A program made the position numbers and the translations under genes. Source: Pseudomonas brassicacearum (GTDB taxonomy: Bacteria; Pseudomonadota; Gammaproteobacteria; Pseudomonadales; Pseudomonadaceae). Taken from it: a stretch of 64,000 bases of DNA. The notes beneath the pieces were generated by a model that was not told where the DNA came from, did no database searches, and was given only the letters and a program-made list of their open reading frames with translations. The stretch is from assembly GCF_003732265.1 (NCBI RefSeq), contig NZ_MOBK01000008.1, forward strand, positions 1-64,000, read 5' to 3'. Shown piece by piece: positions 9,698-18,378 of this stretch. Numbering within the stretch: position 1 is the stretch's first letter; every line of letters starts with the position of its first letter.

Positions 9698-9763
9698 CAA
9701 ATGGTTCCTCAACGCAAGAATGCCTTGCCAGTAAGCCTTAGATGACGTCGCCCTTTCGTGAAT

Positions 9764-10495
9764 TCAAGCGTCGGCGACTTCTTTTTTGGGCCAATGCTCG
9801 GCGTGAGCCAGGAAAACCAAGGCTTCCCGGACTTGTGTCGGCGTATTACAAGGTGCTTGAAACGGCAACCAGTACAGCGCCTGACCGATGCGCAAATGCA
9901 TGCCTTCGGTGTCGATGCCGGCCAGTTGCGCCGGTTCGGTTTTCGGCAGGCCCGCCAGTTCGACGTAGTGCGCGATGGCTTTGGCGTGATCGGCATTCAT
10001 GTGCTCGACCATGCTCACTTCGGCTTTGCCGGCAAACGGGTTGGCCAGGGTCAGGTGATCGACCCAGTGAATCGCGCCAAAGCCGCCGATGTAGCGGTGA
10101 CGCACGGGTTTGAGCACCCAGAAATCGAAATCGTGGGCCTTGTGGTAGCTCTGCGAATCCGGGAAATAGCGGTAGTAACGCTCGGCGGCCGCTTCAATGG
10201 CCGCCTCGTCCTCGAGCTTTTCTGCTTCGGCAAGGTACGTCAGCCGACCAACGGCTTGCACGTCATCGGCCTCACGCTCGCCTACGAACAGTGAGCATTT
10301 CGGGTCTTTCTGCAGGTTGTGCGTGTGCTGGGCGATGCGGCTGATAAGGATCAGCGGCCGGCCCTGCTCGTCCAGGCAGTAAGGAACCACCGAGCCGAAC
10401 GGGTACCCCGGCATCGACTTGGAGTGCGTCGAAAGCACTCCCCGGTATTCCTTGAGAAGCAATTCTCGGGCATTCTTGGCCGCTTCAACGCTCAA
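9764..10495 (-). CDS. HugZ/HutZ-like heme-utilisation protein (PNPOx-fold plus DUF2470)
   Basis: A 243-aa protein. Residues ~1-150 form a split-barrel pyridoxamine-phosphate-oxidase-like domain (GSVVPYCLDEQGRPLILIS, HTHNLQKDPKCSLFVGE). Residues ~160-240 match the DUF2470 module, with VEHMNADHAKAI containing the histidines typical of HugZ-type proteins. Relatives bind or degrade heme with flavin-independent chemistry; others are only annotated as PNPOx family. No heme-uptake genes are adjacent. The ATG at 10495 opens the domain exactly where relatives start. Confidence 0.8.
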   Translation of the reverse strand: MSVEAAKNARELLLKEYRGVLSTHSKSMPGYPFGSVVPYCLDEQGRPLILISRIAQHTHNLQKDPKCSLFVGEREADDVQAVGRLTYLAEAEKLEDEAAIEAAAERYYRYFPDSQSYHKAHDFDFWVLKPVRHRYIGGFGAIHWVDHLTLANPFAGKAEVSMVEHMNADHAKAIAHYVELAGLPKTEPAQLAGIDTEGMHLRIGQALYWLPFQAPCNTPTQVREALVFLAHAEHWPKKEVADA

Positions 10496-10654
10496 TTTAT
10501 GACTCCTTATATAGAATCCGTCGAAAAAACGGACAGGCGCCTGGGGATAAGTATCCAGAACGCCATCGGGGCAGTTCTCATGTGCAGCCAGGCCATATCA
10601 GGCGCAGATCGAGAGGCCCTCTACTAGGAAACCACTCTGACCTGCTATTGGGGC

Positions 10655-11419
10655 ATGCGAATGCAACTCACTGACAAAGTAATCATTATCACTGGCGGTT
10701 GCCAGGGTTTAGGCCGTTCGATGGCCGAGTATTTCGCGGGTAAAGGCGCGAAGCTGGCGCTGGTGGACCTGAACCAGGAAAAACTCGACGACACCGTCGC
10801 CGCGTGCAAGGCCAAGGGCGTCGAGGCGCGCAGCTACCTGTGCAACGTCGCCAGTGAAGAGCAGGTGACCCACATGGTCGCCCAGGTCGCCGAAGATTTC
10901 GGCGCGATCCACGGCCTGATCAACAACGCCGGCATCCTGCGAGATGGCCTGCTGCTGAAGGTCAAGGACGGCGAGATGACCAAGATGAGCCTGGCCCAAT
11001 GGCAGGCGGTCATCGACGTCAACCTGACCGGCGTGTTCCTGTGCACCCGTGAAGTCGCGGCAAAAATGGTCGAGCTGAACAACAGCGGCGCGATCATCAA
11101 TATCTCCTCGATTTCCCGTGCCGGCAACGTTGGCCAGACCAACTACTCCGCAGCCAAGGCTGGCGTAGCGGCAGCGACCGTGACCTGGGCCAAGGAACTG
11201 GCGCGCTACGGCATTCGCGTGGCGGGCATTGCCCCGGGCTTCATCGAAACCGAGATGACGCTGGGCATGAAGCCGGAAGCGCTGGAGAAGATGACGGCCG
11301 GTATTCCGCTCAAACGCATGGGCAAACCGGAAGAGATCGCCCATTCGGCGGCGTACATTTTCGAGAACGACTACTACACCGGCCGGATCCTCGAAATGGA
11401 TGGCGGGTTGCGCATCTAA
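10655..11419 (+). CDS. Short-chain dehydrogenase/reductase (FabG-like)
   Basis: A classical SDR of 254 aa (252 if the second ATG at 10661 is used). The NAD(P)-binding motif is TGGCQGLGRS at residues ~12-21. NNAG lies near 90, a catalytic Ser is in NISSISRAG, and Tyr-Lys are in NYSAAKAG. Asp-Leu after beta-2 (LALVDLNQ) suggests an NAD(H) preference. The end, GRILEMDGGLRI, is typical of 3-oxoacyl-ACP-reductase-like SDRs. It stands alone between a convergent REPIN and a divergent HugZ-like gene, so the substrate cannot be told. Confidence 0.88.
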   Translation: MRMQLTDKVIIITGGCQGLGRSMAEYFAGKGAKLALVDLNQEKLDDTVAACKAKGVEARSYLCNVASEEQVTHMVAQVAEDFGAIHGLINNAGILRDGLLLKVKDGEMTKMSLAQWQAVIDVNLTGVFLCTREVAAKMVELNNSGAIINISSISRAGNVGQTNYSAAKAGVAAATVTWAKELARYGIRVAGIAPGFIETEMTLGMKPEALEKMTAGIPLKRMGKPEEIAHSAAYIFENDYYTGRILEMDGGLRI

Positions 11420-11436
11420 GCAACACCGCAAAACAA

Positions 11437-11527
11437 TGTGGGAGCGGGCTTGCTCGCGAATGCGGTATCTCATTCAACAGATTAGTTGGCTGATCTACCG
11501 CATTCGCGAGCAAGCCCGCTCCCACAG
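11437..11527. repeat. REPIN
   Basis: TGTGGGAGCGGGCTTGCTCG opens the left unit and its reverse complement closes the right one. The spacer is about 30 bases. It lies between convergent SDR and apbC genes. Confidence 0.92.
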
Positions 11528-11549
11528 GGGACCGCATTTATTCAGCGAA

Positions 11550-12644
11550 TCAATCGTCGCTGATGGTGATGTTCGGCATCGCCGGCGATGCCGCTTCCTG
11601 CAACACGATCCGCGCGCCGACGTGGCGAGCGAGTTCCTGATACACCAGCGCAATCGGGCTGTCCGGCTCGGCGATCACAGTCGGCTTGCCGCCATCGGCC
11701 TGTTCGCGAATGGCCATTGCCAGCGGCAACGAGGCCAGCAGTTCGACGCCATATTGGTTGGCCAGCTTCACACCCCCGCCTTCACCGAACAGATGCTCGG
11801 CATGCCCGCAGTTGGAGCAGATGTGCACGGCCATGTTTTCCACCACGCCCAGCACCGGGATGTTGACCTTGCGGAACATCTCCACGCCCTTGCGCGCGTC
11901 CAGCAAGGCCAGGTCTTGCGGGGTCGTGACGATCACGGCACCGGCCACCGGGACTTTCTGTGCCAGGGTCAGTTGAATGTCACCGGTGCCAGGTGGCATG
12001 TCGATGACCAGGTAATCGAGGTCGCCCCACGCGGTTTGGGTCACCAGTTGCAGCAGCGCACCGGAGACCATCGGCCCGCGCCAGACCATCGGCGTGTTGT
12101 CGTCGGTCAGGAACGCCATCGACATCACTTCAACGCCATGGGACTCGATCGGCACGAACCACTTCTGATCCTTGACCTTTGGTCGGGTGCCTTCGGGTAT
12201 ACCAAACATGATGCCCTGGCTCGGACCGTAGATGTCCGCGTCGAGAATCCCGACCTTGGCGCCTTCACGGGCCAGCGCCAGTGCCAGGTTCGCGGCGGTG
12301 GTGGACTTGCCCACGCCACCCTTGCCGGACGCCACGGCCACCACGTTTTTCACGTTGGCCAGCCCCGGGATCTGCGCCTGGGCCTTGTGCGCGGCAATCA
12401 CGCTGGTGATGTCGACACGGGCCGTCGTCACGCCGTCCAGGCCTTCGATAGCCATTTGCAGCATCTGCGACCAGCCGCTCTTGAACAGGCCGGCGGCGTA
12501 GCCCAACTCCAGCTGGACGCTGACGCGATCGCCCTGGATGTCGATGTTGCGCACGCATCCGGCGCTGACCGGGTCCTGGTTCAGGTAAGGGTCGGTGTAT
12601 TGGCGAAGGACGGCTTCCACCGCTGCGCGATTGACGGCGCTCAT
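11550..12644 (-). CDS. apbC: Fe-S cluster carrier ApbC/Mrp
   Basis: A 364-aa P-loop ATPase of the Mrp/NBP35 family. An N-terminal MIP18/DUF59 domain (~1-85) is followed by the deviant Walker A motif ASGKGGVGKST near residue 108, DADIYGPSQG, the Walker B region DYLVIDMPPGTGD, and a CSNCGH CxxC near 285 that bridges a 4Fe-4S cluster in the dimer. It carries and delivers Fe-S clusters to apoproteins. The ATG at 12644 has GGAG seven bases upstream; the longer open frame to 12848 extends into the intergenic region. It is divergent from metG across ~175 bases. Confidence 0.95.
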   Translation of the reverse strand: MSAVNRAAVEAVLRQYTDPYLNQDPVSAGCVRNIDIQGDRVSVQLELGYAAGLFKSGWSQMLQMAIEGLDGVTTARVDITSVIAAHKAQAQIPGLANVKNVVAVASGKGGVGKSTTAANLALALAREGAKVGILDADIYGPSQGIMFGIPEGTRPKVKDQKWFVPIESHGVEVMSMAFLTDDNTPMVWRGPMVSGALLQLVTQTAWGDLDYLVIDMPPGTGDIQLTLAQKVPVAGAVIVTTPQDLALLDARKGVEMFRKVNIPVLGVVENMAVHICSNCGHAEHLFGEGGGVKLANQYGVELLASLPLAMAIREQADGGKPTVIAEPDSPIALVYQELARHVGARIVLQEAASPAMPNITISDD

Positions 12645-12819
12645 GGGCAACTCCGATAGCAAGACTGGAAAATCAGGCGGGTATCCTAACCGTTCTAGAT
12701 CATGGACGGCATGCCCGCTGGTGATTTGTGGCAAACACATCCCTGTGGCCACAGGGGTGAAAAATATGCGCCGGCGCTTTATAGTGGCCGACCTCCGTTT
12801 CATCAAGTAGCCGAGCCCC

Positions 12820-14871
12820 ATGTCCGAGCCACGCAAGATCCTCGTCACCAGCGCCCTGCCCTATGCCAATGGTTCGATCCATCTTGGCCACATGCTGGAA
12901 TACATCCAGACCGATATGTGGGTGCGCTTCCAGAAGCACCGCGGCAATCAATGCATTTATGTCTGCGCCGACGACGCCCACGGTTCGGCGATCATGCTGC
13001 GCGCGGAAAAGGAAGGCATCACCCCGGAACAACTGATCGCCAACGTCCAGGCTGAACACAGCGCCGACTTTGCCGAGTTCCTGGTGGACTTCGACAACTT
13101 CCACTCCACTCACGCCGAAGAAAACCGTGAGCTGTCGAGCCAGATCTACCTGAAGCTGCGCGACGCCGGGCACATTGCCCAGCGCTCGATCACGCAATAC
13201 TTCGACCCGGAAAAGAAAATGTTCCTGGCCGACCGCTTCATCAAGGGCACCTGCCCGAAATGCGGCACCGAAGACCAGTACGGCGACAACTGCGAAAAGT
13301 GCGGTGCGACCTACGCGCCGACTGACCTGAAGGATCCGAAGTCGGCAATCTCTGGCGCCACCCCGGTGCTCAAGGATTCCCAGCACTTCTTCTTCAAGCT
13401 GCCGGATTTCCAGGAGATGCTGCAAACCTGGACCCGCAGCGGCACCCTGCAAGACGCCGTGGCCAACAAGATCGCCGAATGGCTGGATGCCGGCCTGCAA
13501 CAGTGGGACATCTCCCGCGATGCGCCGTACTTCGGTTTCGAGATTCCTGATGAGCCGGGCAAGTACTTCTACGTCTGGCTGGACGCGCCAATCGGCTACA
13601 TGGCCAGCTTCAAGAACCTGTGCAGCCGCACGCCAGGGCTGGACTTCGACGCGTTCTGGGGCAAGGACTCCACCGCCGAGCTGTACCATTTCATCGGCAA
13701 GGACATCGTCAACTTCCACGCCCTGTTCTGGCCAGCCATGCTCGAAGGCGCCGGTTTCCGTAAACCGACCGGCATCAACGTGCACGGCTACCTGACCGTC
13801 AACGGTCAGAAAATGTCCAAGTCCCGGGGCACCTTCATCAAGGCCCGGACGTACCTGGATCACCTGTCGCCGGAATACCTGCGCTACTACTACGCGGCCA
13901 AGCTGAGCCGTGGCGTCGACGACCTCGACCTGAACCTCGAAGACTTCGTGCAGAAGGTCAACTCGGACCTGGTCGGCAAAGTCGTCAACATCGCCAGCCG
14001 TTGCGCCGGTTTCATCCATAAAGGCAACGCCGGTGTGCTGGTGGCCGGTAATGCCGCGCCTGAGCTGACCGACGCGTTCCTGGCCGCGGCGCCAAGCATC
14101 GCCGAGGCTTACGAGGCTCGCGACTTCGCCCGTGCCATGCGCGAAATCATGGGCCTGGCCGACCGCGCCAACGCCTGGATCGCCGACAAGGCCCCGTGGT
14201 CGCTGAACAAACAGGAAGGCAAGCAGGACGAAGTCCAGGCCATCTGCGCCTTGGGCGTCAACCTGTTCCGCCAGTTGGTGATCTTCCTCAAGCCGGTCCT
14301 GCCGTTGCTCGCCGCCGACGCAGAGGCGTTCCTGAACGTCGCGCCGCTGACCTGGAACGACCACGCGACCCTGCTCAGCAACCATCAGCTGAACGAGTTC
14401 AAGCCGTTGATGACCCGCATCGACCCGGTGAAAGTGCAAGCCATGAGCGATGCTTCGAAAGAAGACCTGACCGCCAGCGCAACCGATACCGGCGAAGCCG
14501 CACCGGCCGGCAACGGTGAACTGGCCAAGGATCCGCTGTCACCAGAGATCGAGTTCGACGCGTTCGCTGCGATCGACCTGCGCGTCGCGCTGATCGTCAA
14601 GGCTGAACACGTGGAAGGCGCCGACAAGCTGCTGCGCCTGACCCTGGATATCGGTGACGAGCAACGCAACGTGTTCTCCGGGATCAAGAGCGCTTACCCG
14701 GACCCGTCCAAGCTCGATGGTCGCCTGACCATGATGATCGCCAACCTCAAGCCGCGGAAAATGAAGTTCGGCATCTCCGAAGGCATGGTGATGGCGGCCG
14801 GTCCTGGCGGCGAAGAAATCTACCTGCTCAGCCCTGACAGCGGCGCCAAGCCGGGTCAGCGCATCAAGTAA
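12820..14871 (+). CDS. metG: Methionyl-tRNA synthetase
   Basis: A 683-aa class I synthetase. The HIGH motif appears as HLGHMLE near residue 24. The zinc knuckle has CPKCGTEDQYGDNCEKCG around 145-162. KMSKSRGT is near 332. An anticodon-binding helical domain follows, and a C-terminal OB-fold tRNA-binding domain (~580-683, IDLRVALIVKAEHVEGADKLL) supports dimerisation. It charges initiator and elongator tRNA-Met. The long E. coli-like architecture is complete. It is followed by a strong terminator. Confidence 0.98.
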   Translation: MSEPRKILVTSALPYANGSIHLGHMLEYIQTDMWVRFQKHRGNQCIYVCADDAHGSAIMLRAEKEGITPEQLIANVQAEHSADFAEFLVDFDNFHSTHAEENRELSSQIYLKLRDAGHIAQRSITQYFDPEKKMFLADRFIKGTCPKCGTEDQYGDNCEKCGATYAPTDLKDPKSAISGATPVLKDSQHFFFKLPDFQEMLQTWTRSGTLQDAVANKIAEWLDAGLQQWDISRDAPYFGFEIPDEPGKYFYVWLDAPIGYMASFKNLCSRTPGLDFDAFWGKDSTAELYHFIGKDIVNFHALFWPAMLEGAGFRKPTGINVHGYLTVNGQKMSKSRGTFIKARTYLDHLSPEYLRYYYAAKLSRGVDDLDLNLEDFVQKVNSDLVGKVVNIASRCAGFIHKGNAGVLVAGNAAPELTDAFLAAAPSIAEAYEARDFARAMREIMGLADRANAWIADKAPWSLNKQEGKQDEVQAICALGVNLFRQLVIFLKPVLPLLAADAEAFLNVAPLTWNDHATLLSNHQLNEFKPLMTRIDPVKVQAMSDASKEDLTASATDTGEAAPAGNGELAKDPLSPEIEFDAFAAIDLRVALIVKAEHVEGADKLLRLTLDIGDEQRNVFSGIKSAYPDPSKLDGRLTMMIANLKPRKMKFGISEGMVMAAGPGGEEIYLLSPDSGAKPGQRIK

Positions 14872-14888
14872 GGTCTTGCTGTAAACCG

Positions 14889-14925
14889 ATCCCACAGTCG
14901 TGCCTGACGCGACTGTGGGATTTTC
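14889..14925 (+). terminator. Rho-independent terminator of metG
   Basis: Hairpin TCCCACAGTCG-tgcctga-CGCGACTGTGGGA followed by TTTT, 18 bases after the metG stop. Confidence 0.88.
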
Positions 14926-15013
14926 ATATCTGGCCCACCCTCCGTCCTTGCCGGATAATGCCTAAGCTTTTTAGACCGCTCCTTAAAAAGCCCCCGTTCT
15001 TGCCGGCACGATC

Positions 15014-15583
15014 ATGACCGAGATACTTCTTACGCTTATCAGCGCTGCCCTGATCAACAATGTCGTGTTGCACTGGCCGCTGGGCGCCGATCCGCTGCTG
15101 GGTAACGAGCATCGGCAAGTCCATGCGCTGGGCATTGCGACCACCTGTTTAATGTTGCTGGTTGGCACATTGGGCTATAGCGCTGACCGTTGGCTGCTGG
15201 TGCCGCTGGAGCTGACGTCGCTGCGCCTGTTTGTGTTCTTGCCCTTAAGCGTGTTGTTGATCGCACCGTTGTTGAAAGCGCTGTCGCGGCTGTTGCCAAA
15301 ATTGGCGTTCGACGGGCTCTGGCCGCTTCTTTTGGGCAACGCTGGCGTGCTCGGGTTGACGTTGCTCAACGCTCAGGACGACAAGGGTTTTTTTCACGCC
15401 GCCTTCCTGTGCCTCGGCGCCGGGTTGGGGTTTTGGCTGGTGCTGAGCCTGTTCAGCGATTTGCGCCAGCGCACACTCGATAACGATGTTCCCCTGCCCT
15501 TTCGTGGCCTGCCGATCGAGTTGATCGGCGCCGGACTGATCGCAGTGGCATTTCTCGGATTTAGCGGACTGATCAAAACATGA
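15014..15583 (+). CDS. rnfA: RnfA/RsxA-like membrane subunit (cysteine-less variant)
   Basis: A 189-aa protein with about six TM helices that aligns over its length with RnfA (E. coli RsxA is 193 aa): LISAALINNVVL at the start and PFRGLPIELIGAGLIAVAFLGFSGL at the end. In canonical RnfA a Cys in LGLCPFMG and one in TTNCAVLG help hold the membrane Fe-S cluster shared with RnfE. Here those stretches read LGADPLLG and LLGNAGVLG, so both ligands are gone. The family normally forms part of an ion-translocating electron complex or the SoxR-reducing complex. First gene of an A-B-D-G-E operon; its stop overlaps the rnfB ATG (ATGA). Confidence 0.85.
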   Translation: MTEILLTLISAALINNVVLHWPLGADPLLGNEHRQVHALGIATTCLMLLVGTLGYSADRWLLVPLELTSLRLFVFLPLSVLLIAPLLKALSRLLPKLAFDGLWPLLLGNAGVLGLTLLNAQDDKGFFHAAFLCLGAGLGFWLVLSLFSDLRQRTLDNDVPLPFRGLPIELIGAGLIAVAFLGFSGLIKT

Positions 15584-16794
15584 GTCTGATTCAACGCATC
15601 GACGCCCTCCTGCCGCAGACTCAATGCGGCAAGTGTGGCCACCCCGGATGCAAGCCCTACGCCGAAGGCATCGCCAGCGGCGAGCCGATCAACAAGTGCC
15701 CGCCCGGCGGCAGCGAAACTATCGCGGCGCTGGCCGAACTGCTGAAAGTACCGGTACTGGAACTGGACACCAGTCGCGGTTCTGCCCCGGCGCAGATTGC
15801 CTATATTCGCGAAGCCGAATGCATCGGTTGCACCAAATGCATCCAGGCCTGCCCGGTGGATGCCATTGTCGGCGCGGCGAAGTTGATGCACACGGTGATC
15901 GTGGACGAATGCACCGGTTGCGACCTCTGCGTGGCGCCCTGCCCGGTGGACTGCATCGAGATGCGCCCGTTGCCCCTGGCCACCGTGCTGCCGATTGTCG
16001 GGGGCCTGGCCTTCAGCCTTGAAGAGCAACGGGCTCGCGCCGCCAAGCGCAACCATGCACGGCGCCGCTTTGAACAACGCAATGCCCGCTTGCAACGCGA
16101 GGAACAGCAGAAAATCGCAGAACGTCAGGCCCGCGCCCAACGCGCCGTTGCGCACAGTGAAGTGACGACGACTGACCCGGTGCAAGCGGCGCTTGAACGC
16201 GTGCGCGCACAAAAAGCGGCGAACGCTGATGCGGCGCTGAAAAAGGCCAAGATCGATGTGGCGATGAGTCGGGCGCAACTGAACAAGTCGCTCAAGGCCT
16301 TCGGGCATCCACCGACCTTCGAACAGCAATCGCAATTGATCGTGCTGCAACAACAGTTCGAGGTCGCCGAACAGGCTTTGGCGCAACTGGAAAGCACTTC
16401 AGCACCGCCCTCGACACCGGCTGCCCCGGCGAAAGACACCGAGTTGAAACGGGCGAAGATCCAATTGGCCATGCGCCGCGCCGAACTCAAGAAAGCCCAG
16501 ACCAACGAAGCACCGGCCGAACAGATCGAAGCCCTGCAACGTGCGCTCAACGAGGCGGAACAAGCCTTGCACGCCGCTGAAGCGGCGAGTGAGCAACCGT
16601 TGCCAGACCTGACACGCGTCGAAAAGCGCCCCATCGACAGCCAGCTTCGACAGTTGAAAACCGAATTGGCCTACGCCCGTGCCGACGTCAGCAAACTCGA
16701 ACGAGGTGCGGACACCCCGAGCGAGTTGATCGACAAGGCCCGCGCGCGGCTGCTGGAAGCCCAGCGCCAGGTGGATGCCTATGTCGCCCCTTGA
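15580..16794 (+). CDS. rnfB: RnfB-like ferredoxin subunit, anchorless, with long RnfC-like helical tail
   Basis: A 404-aa protein, about twice the usual RnfB length (~190). It begins directly at the Fe-S domain: the residue ~15-40 cluster has CGKCGHPGC plus a later Cys (INKCPP), and two 4Fe-4S ferredoxin motifs follow (CIGCTKCIQACPVD near 83, CTGCDLCVAPCPVD near 113). The N-terminal TM anchor of canonical RnfB is missing, and rnfA overlaps the start, leaving little room for one. From ~150 on the protein is Ala/Arg/Glu/Gln-rich helix with repeated units (LKKAKIDVAMSRAQL, LKRAKIQLAMRRAEL, LRQLKTELAYARADV). The part ARRRFEQRNARLQREE to ALERVRAQKA resembles the C-terminal tail of RnfC. rnfC itself is absent, and rnfD starts inside the end of this gene. 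Confidence 0.88.
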   Translation: MSLIQRIDALLPQTQCGKCGHPGCKPYAEGIASGEPINKCPPGGSETIAALAELLKVPVLELDTSRGSAPAQIAYIREAECIGCTKCIQACPVDAIVGAAKLMHTVIVDECTGCDLCVAPCPVDCIEMRPLPLATVLPIVGGLAFSLEEQRARAAKRNHARRRFEQRNARLQREEQQKIAERQARAQRAVAHSEVTTTDPVQAALERVRAQKAANADAALKKAKIDVAMSRAQLNKSLKAFGHPPTFEQQSQLIVLQQQFEVAEQALAQLESTSAPPSTPAAPAKDTELKRAKIQLAMRRAELKKAQTNEAPAEQIEALQRALNEAEQALHAAEAASEQPLPDLTRVEKRPIDSQLRQLKTELAYARADVSKLERGADTPSELIDKARARLLEAQRQVDAYVAP

Positions 16795-17770
16795 ATCGGT
16801 GGACGAACGCCTCCAGCAGGCCATGAAGCTGGTGTTGCTGGCCACCGTGCCGGGGATGCTGATGCTGTTTTGGCTGTATGGCTGGGGGGTCTTGATCAAT
16901 CTGATGCTGGCGGCCGCCACCGCGCTGGCGGTTGAAGGCGCGGTGTTGCAACTGCGCCAGCGTCCGCTGAAAGCAACGTTGAGCGACGGCAGCGCGCTGG
17001 TCAGTGCGACGCTGCTGGCGCTGGCATTGCCTGCGTATTGCCCGTGGTGGTTGACGGTCTGTGCGGCGGCGTTCGCGATACTGGGCAAACAGTTGTATGG
17101 CGGCGTGGGCAAGAATCCGTTCAACCCGGCGATGCTCGGTTTCGCCCTGGTGCTGGTGGCCTTTCCTCAGCAAATGACGCACTGGCCGTTCTCCCACGGC
17201 ATGGACTTGCTCGGCGGCCTGCAACAGATATTCGGCTTCAACCTCAGCGCCACACCAGACGCCTGGGCTCAGGCCACCGCGCTGGACAGCCTGCGCATCA
17301 ACAAAAGCCTGACCATGGACGAGCTCTTCGCCGGCAACCCGGCGTTCGGCCATTTCGGCGGACGCGGCGTGGAATGGGTCAACCTGGCCTTTCTGGCCGG
17401 TGGTGCGTTTCTTCTGCAACGGCGGGTGTTCAGTTGGCATGCGCCGGTCGGCATGCTCACCAGCCTGTTTGTCATCAGCCTGCTGTGTTGGAACGGTTCG
17501 GGCTCCGACTCCCATGGCTCAGCGCTGTTTCATCTGCTCACCGGCGCGACCATGCTGGGGGCTTTTTTCATTGTCACAGAACCGGTGTCCGGGGCAAAAA
17601 GCGCGGGTGCCCGGTTGCTCTTTGGTATCGGTGTGGGCTTGCTGACTTACCTGATAAGGACCTGGGGCGGTTATCCGGACGGTGTGGCATTTGCCGTGCT
17701 GCTGATGAATCTGTGTGTACCGGCGCTGGAGCGTTTTATCGCGTCCAGGCAGGAGCCAGTGAGCCCATGA
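16781..17770 (+). CDS. rnfD: RnfD-like flavinylated membrane subunit
   Basis: A 329-aa polytopic protein of the RnfD/NqrB family. Conserved stretches include KQLYGGVGKNPFNPAMLGF near 110 and LLTGATMLGAFFIVTEPVSG near 255, where Thr in the (S/T)GAT motif is the covalent FMN acceptor, plus GGYPDGVAFAVLLMN. Two in-frame ATGs exist (16775, 16781). The second has AGGTGG at good spacing. It overlaps rnfB by 14 bases and rnfG by 4 (ATGA), so it is tightly coupled. Unlike RnfA and RnfE, its key residues look intact. Confidence 0.9.
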   Translation: MSPLESVDERLQQAMKLVLLATVPGMLMLFWLYGWGVLINLMLAAATALAVEGAVLQLRQRPLKATLSDGSALVSATLLALALPAYCPWWLTVCAAAFAILGKQLYGGVGKNPFNPAMLGFALVLVAFPQQMTHWPFSHGMDLLGGLQQIFGFNLSATPDAWAQATALDSLRINKSLTMDELFAGNPAFGHFGGRGVEWVNLAFLAGGAFLLQRRVFSWHAPVGMLTSLFVISLLCWNGSGSDSHGSALFHLLTGATMLGAFFIVTEPVSGAKSAGARLLFGIGVGLLTYLIRTWGGYPDGVAFAVLLMNLCVPALERFIASRQEPVSP

Positions 17771-18378
17771 GCCGAGCGTCCAGTGCAGTGATTGTGGTGC
17801 TGCTGGCCGGGCTGGGAATCGGCGCGACCTACCTCGCGCATTACACCAGCGCCCCGCGCATTGCCGCAGAACAACGGCTGATCGACAGTCGCAACCTGCT
17901 GGACCTGCTACCGACGCAAAGCTACGACAATCAGCCGCTGGAACAACCGCTCGATCTCGCCAACATCCAATTGGCCAATAGCACACTGCTGAGTGGCTAC
18001 CTGGCGACCAAGGCCGGTCAGCCCAGCGCGGTGTTGCTGCGCAGCCAGACACTGGGCTATGAAGGAAAAATCGAGTTGATGATTGCCATCGACGCCAACG
18101 GCAAGTTGTTGGGGGTCAAAACCCTCAAGCAATCGGAAACCCCGGGGTTGGGTGGCAAGATCGCCGATTGGCCGAACGCATGGCTTCAGGCGTTTACCGG
18201 CAAGTCCCGCAACGAACCTGGCGACACAGGCTGGGCCTTGAAAAAGGACCAGGGACAATTCGATCAGGTGGCGGGGGCGACCATCACGTCAAGAGCGGTG
18301 ATCAGCGCCATTCATGACGCCTTGCGTTACTTCGATGAACACCGGCAACCCTTGATCGGGAGTAGCGCCCATGACTAA
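17767..18378 (+). CDS. rnfG: RnfG-like periplasmic FMN subunit
   Basis: A 203-aa protein, close to the family length (~206). One N-terminal TM anchor (VIVVLLAGLGIGATYLAHY) precedes a periplasmic FMN-binding domain. SETPGLGGKI near 115-125 and DQVAGATITSRAV near 170 carry the flavinylation motif with its Thr acceptor. The start is the ATG overlapping the rnfD stop; a much longer open frame upstream is only a shifted reading of rnfD. It is expected to pass electrons in the periplasm with RnfD. Confidence 0.9.
   Translation: MSRASSAVIVVLLAGLGIGATYLAHYTSAPRIAAEQRLIDSRNLLDLLPTQSYDNQPLEQPLDLANIQLANSTLLSGYLATKAGQPSAVLLRSQTLGYEGKIELMIAIDANGKLLGVKTLKQSETPGLGGKIADWPNAWLQAFTGKSRNEPGDTGWALKKDQGQFDQVAGATITSRAVISAIHDALRYFDEHRQPLIGSSAHD

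Noticed and set aside
12700..14439. 579-codon minus-strand frame opposite metG
   Set aside because: Shadow of metG, which has all synthetase motifs.
15163..15178. TGGCACATTGGGCT, resembling a -24 element
   Set aside because: It is inside rnfA coding sequence and lacks a properly spaced GC at -12.
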